64,000 bases of DNA from Spartinivicinus ruber. GTDB taxonomy: Bacteria; Pseudomonadota; Gammaproteobacteria; Pseudomonadales; Zooshikellaceae. Each line of letters begins with the position of its first letter. Position 1 is the stretch's first letter. The stretch covers positions 4,246,354-4,310,353 of the forward strand of contig NZ_CP048878.1 of NCBI RefSeq assembly GCF_011009015.1. Direction: 5' to 3'. The notes below the pieces were generated by a model. That model worked only from the letters and a program-made list of their open reading frames with translations. It searched no databases and was not told the origin of the DNA. Of this stretch, positions 1-7,710 are shown piece by piece. The position numbers and the translations under genes are program-made.

Positions 1-612
1 AGGATAGGTACCTGTTTGGTCCGGATAGCCCCGGCCAGTAAACTGATCATTAGCATGGAGCCAGTCAGTGGATTGATCCATCACTACAGAGTCATAAAAA
101 GCCCGGCCCCGTACAAAAGCCCCCACATTAGAAATACTTTCTGTTGGGTTAGCGTAATTAATTTCTAACTCAGAAGTTATTTTATAAGTGTTGGAAACCA
201 GGCCCGTATCATAATTACGGTTACCATCGTTAGTATTCACATCATCATGGGTAGGCTTATCAGCGCCTGCATATTTTCGGGTATCTCGCCCTTCTACCCG
301 CCACATGGCCCCGTAGGATAAGGTAGTATCTAGCGAGCCGGTGACATCGCCATCCATTAATTCAAACTCAACCCCATGGGCTGCTGGCAGCACAGCTAAA
401 GCACTGGCTAGCACAAAACCTGCTCTAGCAGGGACCAAGCGCAATGCTAATTGAGCAGTCCCAATAACTCCCTTTTTCAGCGATAGCTGTGTTAGCGCCG
501 TACTCAAAGCCTCATGTACTTTTTGTACACTCTGGTTTTCCGTGCGCCGCTGCCTTGCTCTCACTAAAAAATGACTTTCATTGGAACTACTCATGTTACG
601 TATGGTTTCCAT
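1..612 (-). CDS. DUF1302-type outer-membrane protein (partial, 3' end beyond window)
   Basis: Reading the minus strand from ATG at 612 gives 204 uninterrupted codons to the left edge. A GGAG Shine-Dalgarno sits six bases before the ATG. After an unusually long, polar first ~50 residues comes a hydrophobic stretch (LVPARAGFVLASALAVLPAA) that looks like a signal peptide. It is followed by the phrase FELMDGDVTGSLDTTLSYGA, typical of the mature start of DUF1302 proteins, which are predicted porin-like beta-barrels often found beside DUF1329/LolA-like genes. The rest (WRVEGRD, then Asn/Asp-rich residues) fits that family's first strands and loops. Only about the first third of a usual 550-650-residue protein is present. 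The family call comes from motif recall. The long N-terminal extension before the signal could mean the true start is further in, but the Shine-Dalgarno favours this one. Confidence 0.72.
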   Translation of the reverse strand, partial: METIRNMSSSNESHFLVRARQRRTENQSVQKVHEALSTALTQLSLKKGVIGTAQLALRLVPARAGFVLASALAVLPAAHGVEFELMDGDVTGSLDTTLSYGAMWRVEGRDTRKYAGADKPTHDDVNTNDGNRNYDTGLVSNTYKITSELEINYANPTESISNVGAFVRGRAFYDSVVMDQSTDWLHANDQFTGRGYPDQTGTYP

Positions 613-848
613 GTCTGACTCCGTGGAACAAATCAACCCCGCAGACTACACTTGCTTTATTAATGGCGTAGCTGCTTTTATGTATTGTTATAAGTGTTGC
701 GTCTTGTAACTTTTTTTATTGTTAAGATCAATAGTCGTTTTGTTTTTGAATAGTCACTAAGTTTGTGCTTTATATTTTACGCCTGACTATTTTTTGTTCT
801 TTCTATACCCATTCCCCCCTTCCCTGAGGAGGATGTCCTTTCATTCCA

Positions 849-990
849 AGAGGTTGTTGCAAAACGTCATGAGCGCAGTAAAGACAAGGCAAAAATCAGC
901 GAAAAAGCGGAGTTTATACCTAATAAATAAGCACTTTGAGCCGACTTTTAACAAAGTATTTACAAGCGCAATAGATTTGCAGCAACATCT
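849..990. mobile_element. MITE-like element with 15-bp imperfect terminal inverted repeats
   Basis: The left end AGAGGTTGTTGCAAA (849-863) and right end TTTGCAGCAACATCT (976-990) are inverted repeats matching at 13 of 15 positions. They bound 142 bp of AT-rich DNA with no credible gene. The interior (GCAGTAAAGACAAGGC near 870) resembles a short interspersed repeat I recall from marine gammaproteobacterial genomes. No target-site duplication is obvious and no transposase lies in the window. The 70-codon frame crossing it starts outside the element and has no ribosome-binding site, so I do not call it a gene. Confidence 0.5.
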
Positions 991-1517
991 ACACTATCCC
1001 TATTAGATAGCACGATAACAATCTTGTAAGAATTAATCAAACGCTCGATTGAGGGCAAAACAACCGGTTTATGTATCTTTACTCACTGTTACCCAAACAC
1101 AACTTACTGAAAAAGAGTAACTTTTAACTATTTTTGACTAATTGGTCGATATTTATTTTTGAATGGTAGCTAATACATTGGATTCTAATTGATGCATAAG
1201 GATCAAAAGACTGTCGCTTTATATCCAGCTCGATTGATTTACAGGCAGGCTATTGAAGAATGAAAGTAGACATAAGTCGAATGGATTTTAATCTCATTTT
1301 TAGGTATCACATTAAATAAAGTAATTTTAAAGGCCACTTCGTATGATCAGCCAGTATTTTTTATAAATTAACTCACGTAGTGAGCTATTAAAAAAACACA
1401 AACCGCTAAAACAAGAACAAACAACCACCAAAGTTACCACTCACTTATTTTCTGGCTAATTAATCCTACGTAAAATTACTAACAAAAACTCTCCTATTAA
1501 GTAAAAAACATTTGTCT
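991..1517. other. Gene-free upstream region of the paralog array
   Basis: AT-rich, with no frame of useful length on either strand. The last ~100 bases resemble the upstream block of copy C (the AACAAAAACTCTCCTATTAA stretch recurs before 7664), so the array's repeated regulatory region begins here. Confidence 0.6.
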
Positions 1518-1557
1518 TATAATGGCCCGCCAATTTTAGTCGTAATAATAAAAGGTG
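1518..1557 (+). promoter_or_regulatory. Promoter -10 and ribosome-binding site of array copy A
   Basis: A perfect TATAAT (1518-1523) is followed by the conserved leader GGCCCGCCAATTTTAG and an AAGGTG Shine-Dalgarno (1552-1557), seven bases before the ATG. No good -35 is visible. Copies A and C share one leader type, with four extra bases (AATA) and a distinct upstream block. Copies B and D-H share the other. Confidence 0.65.
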
Positions 1558-1564
1558 TTTACCT

Positions 1565-3967
1565 ATGGTAAGGAAGCTTGTTGTATTACTTAGTGCAGCT
1601 TTATTTTTCTCTTCTCAGATTACTGCCGATACAAGCCATTTAGTTGAGTACAATCCAACCTCAATCAACATTTATGAGTATTATGAAAAAAGCTATTGGC
1701 ATACTCCTTTACTCTCAGACAGACCAGGCACTTGTAAAAACATTGAAAACCTTTTTAATGGGTCAATGAAAAGTATTATTATTACACAAAAAAACGATAA
1801 TTATTCTTATATAACAAGAACTCTCACTATGGGAAATCTCCTCCAAGATTATCACTCTTTTGAGATCTATAACAAAAAAGACTTGTATAGTATTTTTTCT
1901 AAAAAATTTCAACTAGATAAACCAGGAATTGAGTACAACAAAAAATGTTCAGGAGATATCCTTGAAGTTCAAAAAAACTCAGGCAAGTCGTATTATTCCG
2001 ATTTTAATGCAGATGGTTTAGATGATCTACTATATATACCTAATCATAGCTCATTTAATAGAAAACCCTTTATTTTCTACGGAACAAAATTAAATAATAT
2101 AGAACTAAGAAAAACACCAACTGGACCCAGTTTTAATTCTGTTGGACATCAAACTAATGAGGTTGCCAAGAAAAAATACAAAGGCCCCACAGTACTTGAT
2201 ATTTCCTATTTAATATCTGACTGGTCCAACGCCAGCATCACCACCCAAGACCGCAACAAAGACGGCCGTGACGATCTATTAATCACCCGCCCCGGTGCCC
2301 CCGATTTAATTGCCTTTGCTGCTGAAGACGGCAGTTTCCCTAAAGCCGAAGTCGACACCGGCATTGGTAAATACAACGGCCCTTCCTTGTATAAAAGCCG
2401 CTTCTGTAACCGCGCCTTGTTAACCCAACACCCAGACGAAAACCCATCAACGGTATTATTTGATGATATCTGTCGAACCGCTTATGTGAGCCCACCCGCC
2501 ACGGGCACAACAGAAGTCACCGCATTAACCCCTGGTCCTGACAATACCGCCTTTTGCCCTAAATTAGCATCGGTTCAAACCAATCAAACCGAGCTACTAA
2601 AAGAACTGGGCCAAGCCAATACTAAATTTAAAACTATTATGGGAAGCCTGCCTCACGATACCCAACTGATGACGTATGCGACTACGCGGGAACAGGCTTT
2701 TAATGATTTATTAGCGGCTGAGCAAGCCGAAGCGGCCGTACGTAAAACGGTGTTATCTCAACGACGGACTATTGGCCAGCTGGAATTGGATGTGGAAGAT
2801 TGCGCCTTATTAGACACGGATTGTAATACAGCACAACATCAACTCAATGCCGCCCAACAAGCCTTAACTCAGTTATTAACTGAATTAGATGCCGCTGTCG
2901 AAGCCCGGCTAGTTAAACAAAAACGCTATGACCAAGCCTATGATGCCTATGGCGAAGCCCTGGATAATTACTTAACGGTGGATACGGAGTTAGCTGCGTT
3001 AATTGAAGAGTTTAAAGCTCTGCAAGATAAGGAGTTAGCGCTTTATCGAGAATTTGCGGGCTTAGAAGGCGCTACCGCGCAAATTCACTATCAATGGGAT
3101 TGGGCTGAGCAGGTGAATCGTTATCAAGCTTTAAACCAATCATTAAAAATGCAATGGCAACCCTTGCCAGTAACTGGCGCGAAAATCCTTGCCGAATTGC
3201 AGGAAAAACCTGAAACCCCACTCGGCGATAAAGCCATTACCCTACCCGCTGTCTTGTATACCAGCATTGATGACCAAGCGGCTAATGTAAAAATTAATGG
3301 TTATGAAACCACATTAATGCCCAAGGGCGATACCGTCATTACCAGCACCTTACGTAAGGGGCCATCTAATACTATTAATCTACCCAGTAAAATCAATGGG
3401 ACTATTGGCCTGAGCTTAGCCGGCTATTGCCCATTTGCGCCATCAGCCAATCAACCCCAGCCGGTAGAAAACCTAGCCGCTCACTTAACCCCCCACATTC
3501 AGTATGAATACGAAGAACAAATTAAACGAGGCTATACCGCGAAATATAAACTCGATACCTTCGTCAAAACCATTGTTCGCACCAAGAAAAAGAAAAAATG
3601 GTTTAAAAAGAAGAAAAAAACCTATATCGAACGCAAAGTGATTACCAAAGATTGGTTCAATATCCAATTCGACGCCAGCAGTGGTGAATACGCCTACTCC
3701 CCTGCTGAACAGGATAAAATTACCCGTGAAGTAAAATCGGATTTAGTCCGCCGAGTCAATACCGCCATTGGTGCCCTATATGCGGATAACAGCCAGTGCC
3801 AAGCAAATAAAGATTGCAGCTATGGCTATTGGTTAGGTCAATTAACCGGCAACAATGACGACACCAAAGCTATCCAACAATTTAAACAGGGGAATTCCAA
3901 ATGGGTGGAAGAAGTCGTATATGGGATTCGCTACCGGCCTAAGACCGGTTGGGTGGGGTTTAGATAA
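1565..3967 (+). CDS. Array copy A: secreted variable-N / constant-C protein, class 1
   Basis: 800 residues, family not recognised. The signal peptide spans about 1-21 (MVRKLVVLLSAALFFSSQITA). Residues ~22-228 are a variable domain with two cysteines (GTCKN, NKKCSGD) and an FG-GAP-type calcium loop DFNADGLDD at ~147. From DRNKDGRDD (~229, a second DxNxDGxxD loop) to the end the protein is nearly identical to the other copies. The constant part holds a three-Cys segment (SRFC, FDDIC, AAFC-type), ~230 residues of Ala/Leu/Gln-rich helices with a Cys pair near the turn (EDCALLDTDC), a beta-rich part (LSLAGYCPFAP), and a basic cluster KKKKKWFKKKKK around 674-686. The last Cys pair is QCQANKDC. A secreted or envelope-exposed adhesin or effector is possible. 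The ATG is fixed by the Shine-Dalgarno and by the identical start in all copies. The VapC-type gene converges on its 3' end. Confidence 0.85.
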   Translation: MVRKLVVLLSAALFFSSQITADTSHLVEYNPTSINIYEYYEKSYWHTPLLSDRPGTCKNIENLFNGSMKSIIITQKNDNYSYITRTLTMGNLLQDYHSFEIYNKKDLYSIFSKKFQLDKPGIEYNKKCSGDILEVQKNSGKSYYSDFNADGLDDLLYIPNHSSFNRKPFIFYGTKLNNIELRKTPTGPSFNSVGHQTNEVAKKKYKGPTVLDISYLISDWSNASITTQDRNKDGRDDLLITRPGAPDLIAFAAEDGSFPKAEVDTGIGKYNGPSLYKSRFCNRALLTQHPDENPSTVLFDDICRTAYVSPPATGTTEVTALTPGPDNTAFCPKLASVQTNQTELLKELGQANTKFKTIMGSLPHDTQLMTYATTREQAFNDLLAAEQAEAAVRKTVLSQRRTIGQLELDVEDCALLDTDCNTAQHQLNAAQQALTQLLTELDAAVEARLVKQKRYDQAYDAYGEALDNYLTVDTELAALIEEFKALQDKELALYREFAGLEGATAQIHYQWDWAEQVNRYQALNQSLKMQWQPLPVTGAKILAELQEKPETPLGDKAITLPAVLYTSIDDQAANVKINGYETTLMPKGDTVITSTLRKGPSNTINLPSKINGTIGLSLAGYCPFAPSANQPQPVENLAAHLTPHIQYEYEEQIKRGYTAKYKLDTFVKTIVRTKKKKKWFKKKKKTYIERKVITKDWFNIQFDASSGEYAYSPAEQDKITREVKSDLVRRVNTAIGALYADNSQCQANKDCSYGYWLGQLTGNNDDTKAIQQFKQGNSKWVEEVVYGIRYRPKTGWVGFR

Positions 3968-4023
3968 TTTTTTTAATGCTATAACTAGTCTTGCAGTAGC
4001 AGACTACCCCCCTCATTCTACCC

Positions 4024-4114
4024 TTCTCCCCCCACTGGGGGAGAAAAATGCTAAGATTTTAACCCATACCATACACCTTTTACTAAACAGTCCCCTCTAC
4101 CTCAGGGTGAGGGG
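4024..4114. repeat. Two intergenic hairpins between convergent genes
   Basis: Hairpin 1 is TTCTCCCC/GGGGAGAA (4024-4045). Hairpin 2 is CCCCTC-ACC/GGT-GAGGGG (4092-4114) with one bulged T. They lie between copy A and the convergent toxin gene and could end transcription from both sides, although neither has a clear T tract. The same pair recurs after copy F. Confidence 0.55.
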
Positions 4115-4128
4115 CTTACAAAACAAAC

Positions 4129-4536
4129 CTATACCGGCGTAATTAAACTCACGGTAGGAAAGTAAGTTGTAAATCGCCCCTTATCTCTGGAAATTAGCGA
4201 ATAGCCTTTAACTGCTGCATGTGCTCCAATAAAAAAATCAGGTAATACATTACTTTTATTGCCACCTTTGCGACGATATTGTAGAAAAGCTTTACCAGCT
4301 AAAAACAACGCCTCGCGAGGAATTTCCAGCATTTCAAATTGGCAGTGGCTGATAAACTCCTCGTATTCTTCAATTTTATTAAAACCAATGGACACTTCCG
4401 CATAAACAGTTGAGTTAATTGCCAATGTATAGTGTTCATCTAATTTTTCTAAGGTGCTTGCTGACCACTCATACCAATCAGAGTCTGGTTTGGCTAAATC
4501 AAGTAAAATATTGCTATCAACTAAAGCAACCGACAT
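4129..4536 (-). CDS. VapC-like PIN-domain toxin (RNase), copy 1
   Basis: 135 residues, the usual VapC size. Acidic PIN residues are visible: D7 in LVDSNILLDL, E47 in VYAEVSIGF, D100 in LPDFFIGAHA and D118 in SRDKGRF. These would bind Mg/Mn in a tRNA- or mRNA-cleaving site. The ATG shares one base with the antitoxin stop (TAATG), so translation is coupled and the antitoxin is made first. The pair forms a type II toxin-antitoxin operon inside the duplicated block. The protein is identical to the second copy at 18252-18659, which suggests recent duplication or selection for function. The RNA target cannot be read from sequence. Confidence 0.88.
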   Translation of the reverse strand: MSVALVDSNILLDLAKPDSDWYEWSASTLEKLDEHYTLAINSTVYAEVSIGFNKIEEYEEFISHCQFEMLEIPREALFLAGKAFLQYRRKGGNKSNVLPDFFIGAHAAVKGYSLISRDKGRFTTYFPTVSLITPV

Positions 4537-4763
4537 TAATTATCGCCTCTCGTCAGTGCCATAATTTCATCAGTTGACATCATGACACTAGCTACTTTAT
4601 GGGCTGTTCGAAAGCGGCTTTTCTTAGTCGCTGGCTTAATCACTTCTATATAAATGCGACCATCCGGGCTTTCAATGAACTCGATTTCAGTGTCAGCCGT
4701 AATGCCTTTTTTGTCTCGAATGGCTTGGGGAATAGTGACTTGCCCCTTAGTGGTGACTTTCAT
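4536..4763 (-). CDS. VapB-like AbrB/SpoVT-fold antitoxin, copy 1
   Basis: 75 residues from ATG at 4763. This start is chosen because AGGAG lies seven bases upstream and the protein then opens with MKVTTKGQVTIPQAIRDKKG, the usual beginning of swapped-hairpin AbrB DNA-binding domains. A longer frame to 4823 would add 20 residues across the likely operator and has no ribosome-binding site. The C-terminal half (KSRFRTAHKVASVMMSTDEI) should wrap the toxin. The operon is probably self-repressed through the inverted repeat just upstream. Confidence 0.87.
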   Translation of the reverse strand: MKVTTKGQVTIPQAIRDKKGITADTEIEFIESPDGRIYIEVIKPATKKSRFRTAHKVASVMMSTDEIMALTRGDN

Positions 4764-4776
4764 GTGCTGCTCCTGG

Positions 4777-4804
4777 GTATTACTCATACTGGTAAGAGTA
4801 ATAC
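4777..4804. promoter_or_regulatory. Inverted repeat, likely vapBC operator (copy 1)
   Basis: GTATTACTC (4777-4785) and GAGTAATAC (4796-4804) are perfect 9-bp inverted repeats separated by 10 bases, just upstream of the antitoxin Shine-Dalgarno. AbrB-type antitoxins commonly bind such repeats to repress their own operon. The operator role is inferred. Confidence 0.5.
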
Positions 4805-4945
4805 TTTTGTGTGGCCGTAGCAAGTAACTGTGGCACAGCTCTTGATATGACTAGGCTCCCTAAGATACTTAGGGTTGCTTTTTGTGGCACTGAGCCATAG
4901 AAAAAGCGACTATATCCTTGAGTAGACCTTATGAAATCCCCCTCC

Positions 4946-4968
4946 GTCCCCCTTTATCAAAGGGGGAC
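4946..4968. repeat. CCCCCTTT palindrome upstream of copy B
   Basis: GTCCCCCTTT-ATC-AAAGGGGGAC, a perfect 10-bp stem. It sits in the 370-bp gene-free stretch between vapB and copy B. The partner in the duplicate (19062-19098) has a longer perfect 17-bp stem; here three outer bases differ (CCTCCG instead of CCAGCG). Confidence 0.7.
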
Positions 4969-5129
4969 GCTGGGGAGAGTGAGGGAGCTTATGCAGTGAG
5001 TTAATCAAAAAAATAGATAAGGCAAGAATAAAAAATCAACAAAGTTACTACTCACTTTATTTTCATCCCTTTTATTCCCTATAAAATACTCAGTCAGACT
5101 TCACCCTACTCAATACAACCCAAATGTCT

Positions 5130-5166
5130 TATAATGGCCCGCCAATTTTAGTTGTAATAAAAGGTG
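5130..5166 (+). promoter_or_regulatory. Promoter -10 and ribosome-binding site of array copy B
   Basis: TATAAT at 5130-5135, 38 bases before the ATG, with AAGGTG at 5161-5166. The leader is the common type shared by copies B and D-H, including the upstream CACCCTACTCAATACAACCC block. Confidence 0.65.
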
Positions 5167-5173
5167 TTTACCT

Positions 5174-7526
5174 ATGGTAAGGAAGCTTGTTTTACTGCCT
5201 ATAGCCGTTCTCATATACTCGTTAATAAATTTATCGAAAGCACAGGACTTAACTGCAACTTTAGATACAATCAGCGTTTCATCAGACAATATTGAAAAAG
5301 AATTTACATATTATAAATTATATTCAAGTGGTGGACTCCTCAGTCCTCACTGGTGTTCTCCAAATAGCTCAACCGGAGCAGGAGTTAAATTTAAGGCAAC
5401 AGATCAAAAGTATATTTATTCATTTGGGTTTGACTTTTTCAGAATAATTAATCCTATATATTTCTACAGAGTTTCACATGAGAACAACCTAAAATTAAAG
5501 AACATGGGGAAAGGGTTCTTATCTTCAACCAAAACATGCTCAAATGATATAACAGAAATCAATAATAAACTTGAAAGGACTCTTTACGGTGATTTCAATG
5601 GAGATGGAGAGAAAGACTTTCTATTTATTCCTACACATCACTCAGTACAAGGAAAAGCTTATGTTTTCAATAGCTTTAAAGTATCAGAATTAAAACTTAA
5701 ATGGACCTTAGACCTTTTTGAAATGACTGCTTCAAATGAATTCAATGCATTCAAAGAAGTCACTCATTTATTTAATAACAAAGCTGACAAATACAATATC
5801 ACCATCCAAGACCGCAACAAAGACGGCCGCGATGACCTACTAATTACCCGCCCCGGTGCCCCAGACTTAATCGCCTTTGCTGCTGAAGATGGTAGTTTCC
5901 CTAAAGCCGAAGTGGATACCGGTGTTGGTAAATACAATGGTCCCTCGTTATATAAAAGCCGTTTTTGTAACCGTGCCTTGTTAACCCAACACCCTGATGA
6001 CAACCCATCAACCGTGTTATTTGATGATGTCTGCCGTACGGCTTATGTCAGCCCACCCGCCACGGGCACCACTGAAGTCACCGCGTTAACTCCTGACCCT
6101 GACAATGCCACCTTTTGCCCTAAATTAGCATCGGCTCAAACCAATCAAACGGAATTATTAAAAGAACTGGGCCAAGCCAATACTAAATTTAAAACTATTA
6201 TGGGAAGCCTGCCTCACGATACCCAACTGATGACGTATGCGACTACGCGGGAACAGGCTTTTAATGATTTATTAGCGGCTGAGCAAGCCGAAGCGGCGGT
6301 GCGAAAAACGGTGTTATCTCAACGGCGAGCCATTGGCCAATTGGAATTAGATGTGGAGGATTGCGCCTTATTAGGCACGGATTGTAATACGGCGCAACTT
6401 CAACTCAATGCCGCCCAACAAGCCTTAACTCAGTTATTAACCGAATTAGATGCCGCCGTCGAAGCCCGGTTAGTTAAACAACAGGTGTATGACCAAGCCT
6501 ATGATACCTATGGCGAGGCGTTAGATGCCTACTTAACTGTGGATACGGAATTAGCTGCCTTAATTGAAGCATTTAAAGCTCTGCAAGATAAGGAGTTAGC
6601 GCTTTACCGAGAATTTGCGGGCTTGGAAGGCGCCACCGCACAAATCCAATACCAATGGGATTGGGCTGAGCAGGTGAATCGTTATCAAGCTTTAAACCAA
6701 TCATTAAAAATGCAATGGCAACCCTTGCCGGTGACGGGTGCAAAAATACTGGCGGAATTGCAGGAAAAACCCGAAACCCCACTCGGCGATAAAGCCATTA
6801 CCCTACCCGCTGTCTTGTATACCAGCATTGATGATCAAGCGGCTAACGTGAAAATCAATGGCTATGAAACCGCATTAATGCCGAAAGGGGATGCAGTAAT
6901 AACCAGCACTTTACGTAAAGAACCCTCCAACCCGATCAGTTTACCCAGTAAAATTAATGGCACTGTTGGTTTGAGCTTAGCGGGTTATTGCCCGTTTGCA
7001 CCCAGTGCTAATCAACCACAACCAATAGAAAACTTAGCCGCCCATTTAACCCCCACATTCAGTATGAATACGAAGAACAAATTAAACGGGTTACACCGCG
7101 AAATATAAACTGGATACCTTTGTCAAAACCATTGTGCGCACCAAGAAAAAGAAAAAATGGTTTAAAAAGAAGAAAAAAACCTATATCGAGCGGAAAGTCA
7201 TTACCAGCGATTGGTTTAATATCCAATTCGACGCCACCAGTGGTGAATACGCCTACTCCCCTGCTGAACAGGATCAAATTACCCGTGAAGTAAAATCGGA
7301 TTTAGTCCGCCGAGTCAATACCGCCATTGGCGCCCTATATGCTGATAACAGCCAGTGCCAACAAAATAAAGATTGCAGCTATGGCTATTGGTTAGGTCAA
7401 TTAACCGGCAACAATGACGACACCAAAGCTATCCAACAATTTAAACAGGGGAATTCCAAATGGGTCGAAGAAGTCGTATATGGCATACGGTATCGACCTA
7501 AGACTGGTTGGGTGGGGTTTAGGTAG
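5174..7526 (+). pseudogene. Array copy B: class 2 variable domain, frameshifted near the C terminus
   Basis: The signal peptide (MVRKLVLLPIAVLIYSLINL) departs from the other copies after residue 5. The variable domain is class 2, closest to copy G (both share a GKAYVFNSFK phrase), with Cys in HWCSPN and KTCSND and a DFNGDGEKD loop. The constant module starts at 5810. At 7050-7054 a run of five C replaces the six C found in copies A, E and G, so the frame shifts after AAHLTP and stops at 7106-7108. The lost frame resumes as an intact 130-codon stretch to 7526. The 644-residue product would lack the lysine cluster and the last Cys pair. One added C restores a full-length protein. This could be a fresh pseudogene, a slippage switch or a sequencing error in a homopolymer. 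Confidence 0.8.
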
Positions 7527-7536
7527 TCTTTTGTAC

Positions 7537-7560
7537 AATCCCCCTTTCCAAAGGGGGATT
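7537..7560. repeat. CCCCCTTT palindrome after copy B
   Basis: AATCCCCCTTT-CC-AAAGGGGGATT, a perfect 11-bp stem 10 bases after the shared stop codon. It may act as a terminator hairpin, though no long T tract follows. The same core recurs after most array copies. Confidence 0.7.
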
Positions 7561-7663
7561 AATTGTATTAACAACAAAGTTACCACTCACTTATTTTCTG
7601 GCTAATTAATTCTACTTAAAATTACTAACAAAAACTCTCCTATTAAGTAAAAGACATTTGTCT

Positions 7664-7703
7664 TATAATGGCCCGCCAATTTTAGTCGTAATAATAAAAG
7701 GTG
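7664..7703 (+). promoter_or_regulatory. Promoter -10 and ribosome-binding site of array copy C
   Basis: TATAAT at 7664-7669 and AAGGTG at 7698-7703. The leader and about 100 bases upstream match copy A rather than the neighbouring copies. Confidence 0.65.
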
Positions 7704-7710
7704 TTTACCT

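Larger units (their letters stand above)
3498..5193. repeat. Segmental duplication unit 1 (end of copy A, vapBC, start of copy B)
   Basis: About 1.7 kb runs from the 3' part of copy A, through the toxin-antitoxin operon, to the first codons of copy B. It aligns with 17621-19316 at a constant offset of 14123 bases with no net indel. I counted roughly 15-20 base differences by eye, most of them silent or intergenic. A recent duplication or continuing gene conversion would explain it. Confidence 0.85.

Noticed and set aside
489-671. 60-codon plus-strand frame
   Set aside because: It lies antisense to the DUF1302-type gene, whose minus-strand frame has a Shine-Dalgarno, a signal peptide and family motifs.
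794-1006. 70-codon plus-strand frame upstream of the array
   Set aside because: It overlaps the MITE-like element, has no ribosome-binding site and shows no domain; composition is that of non-coding DNA.
3485-3667. Recurrent antisense frames in the array (also at 7059, 9652, 12253, 14927, 17608, 21160, 23838)
   Set aside because: They are shadows of the lysine-rich constant module on the opposite strand, repeated only because the module is repeated; no ribosome-binding sites.
4764-4823. Longer start for the antitoxin gene (and its duplicate)
   Set aside because: The extension crosses the likely operator and lacks a ribosome-binding site, while the inner ATG has AGGAG at seven bases and begins the AbrB domain.
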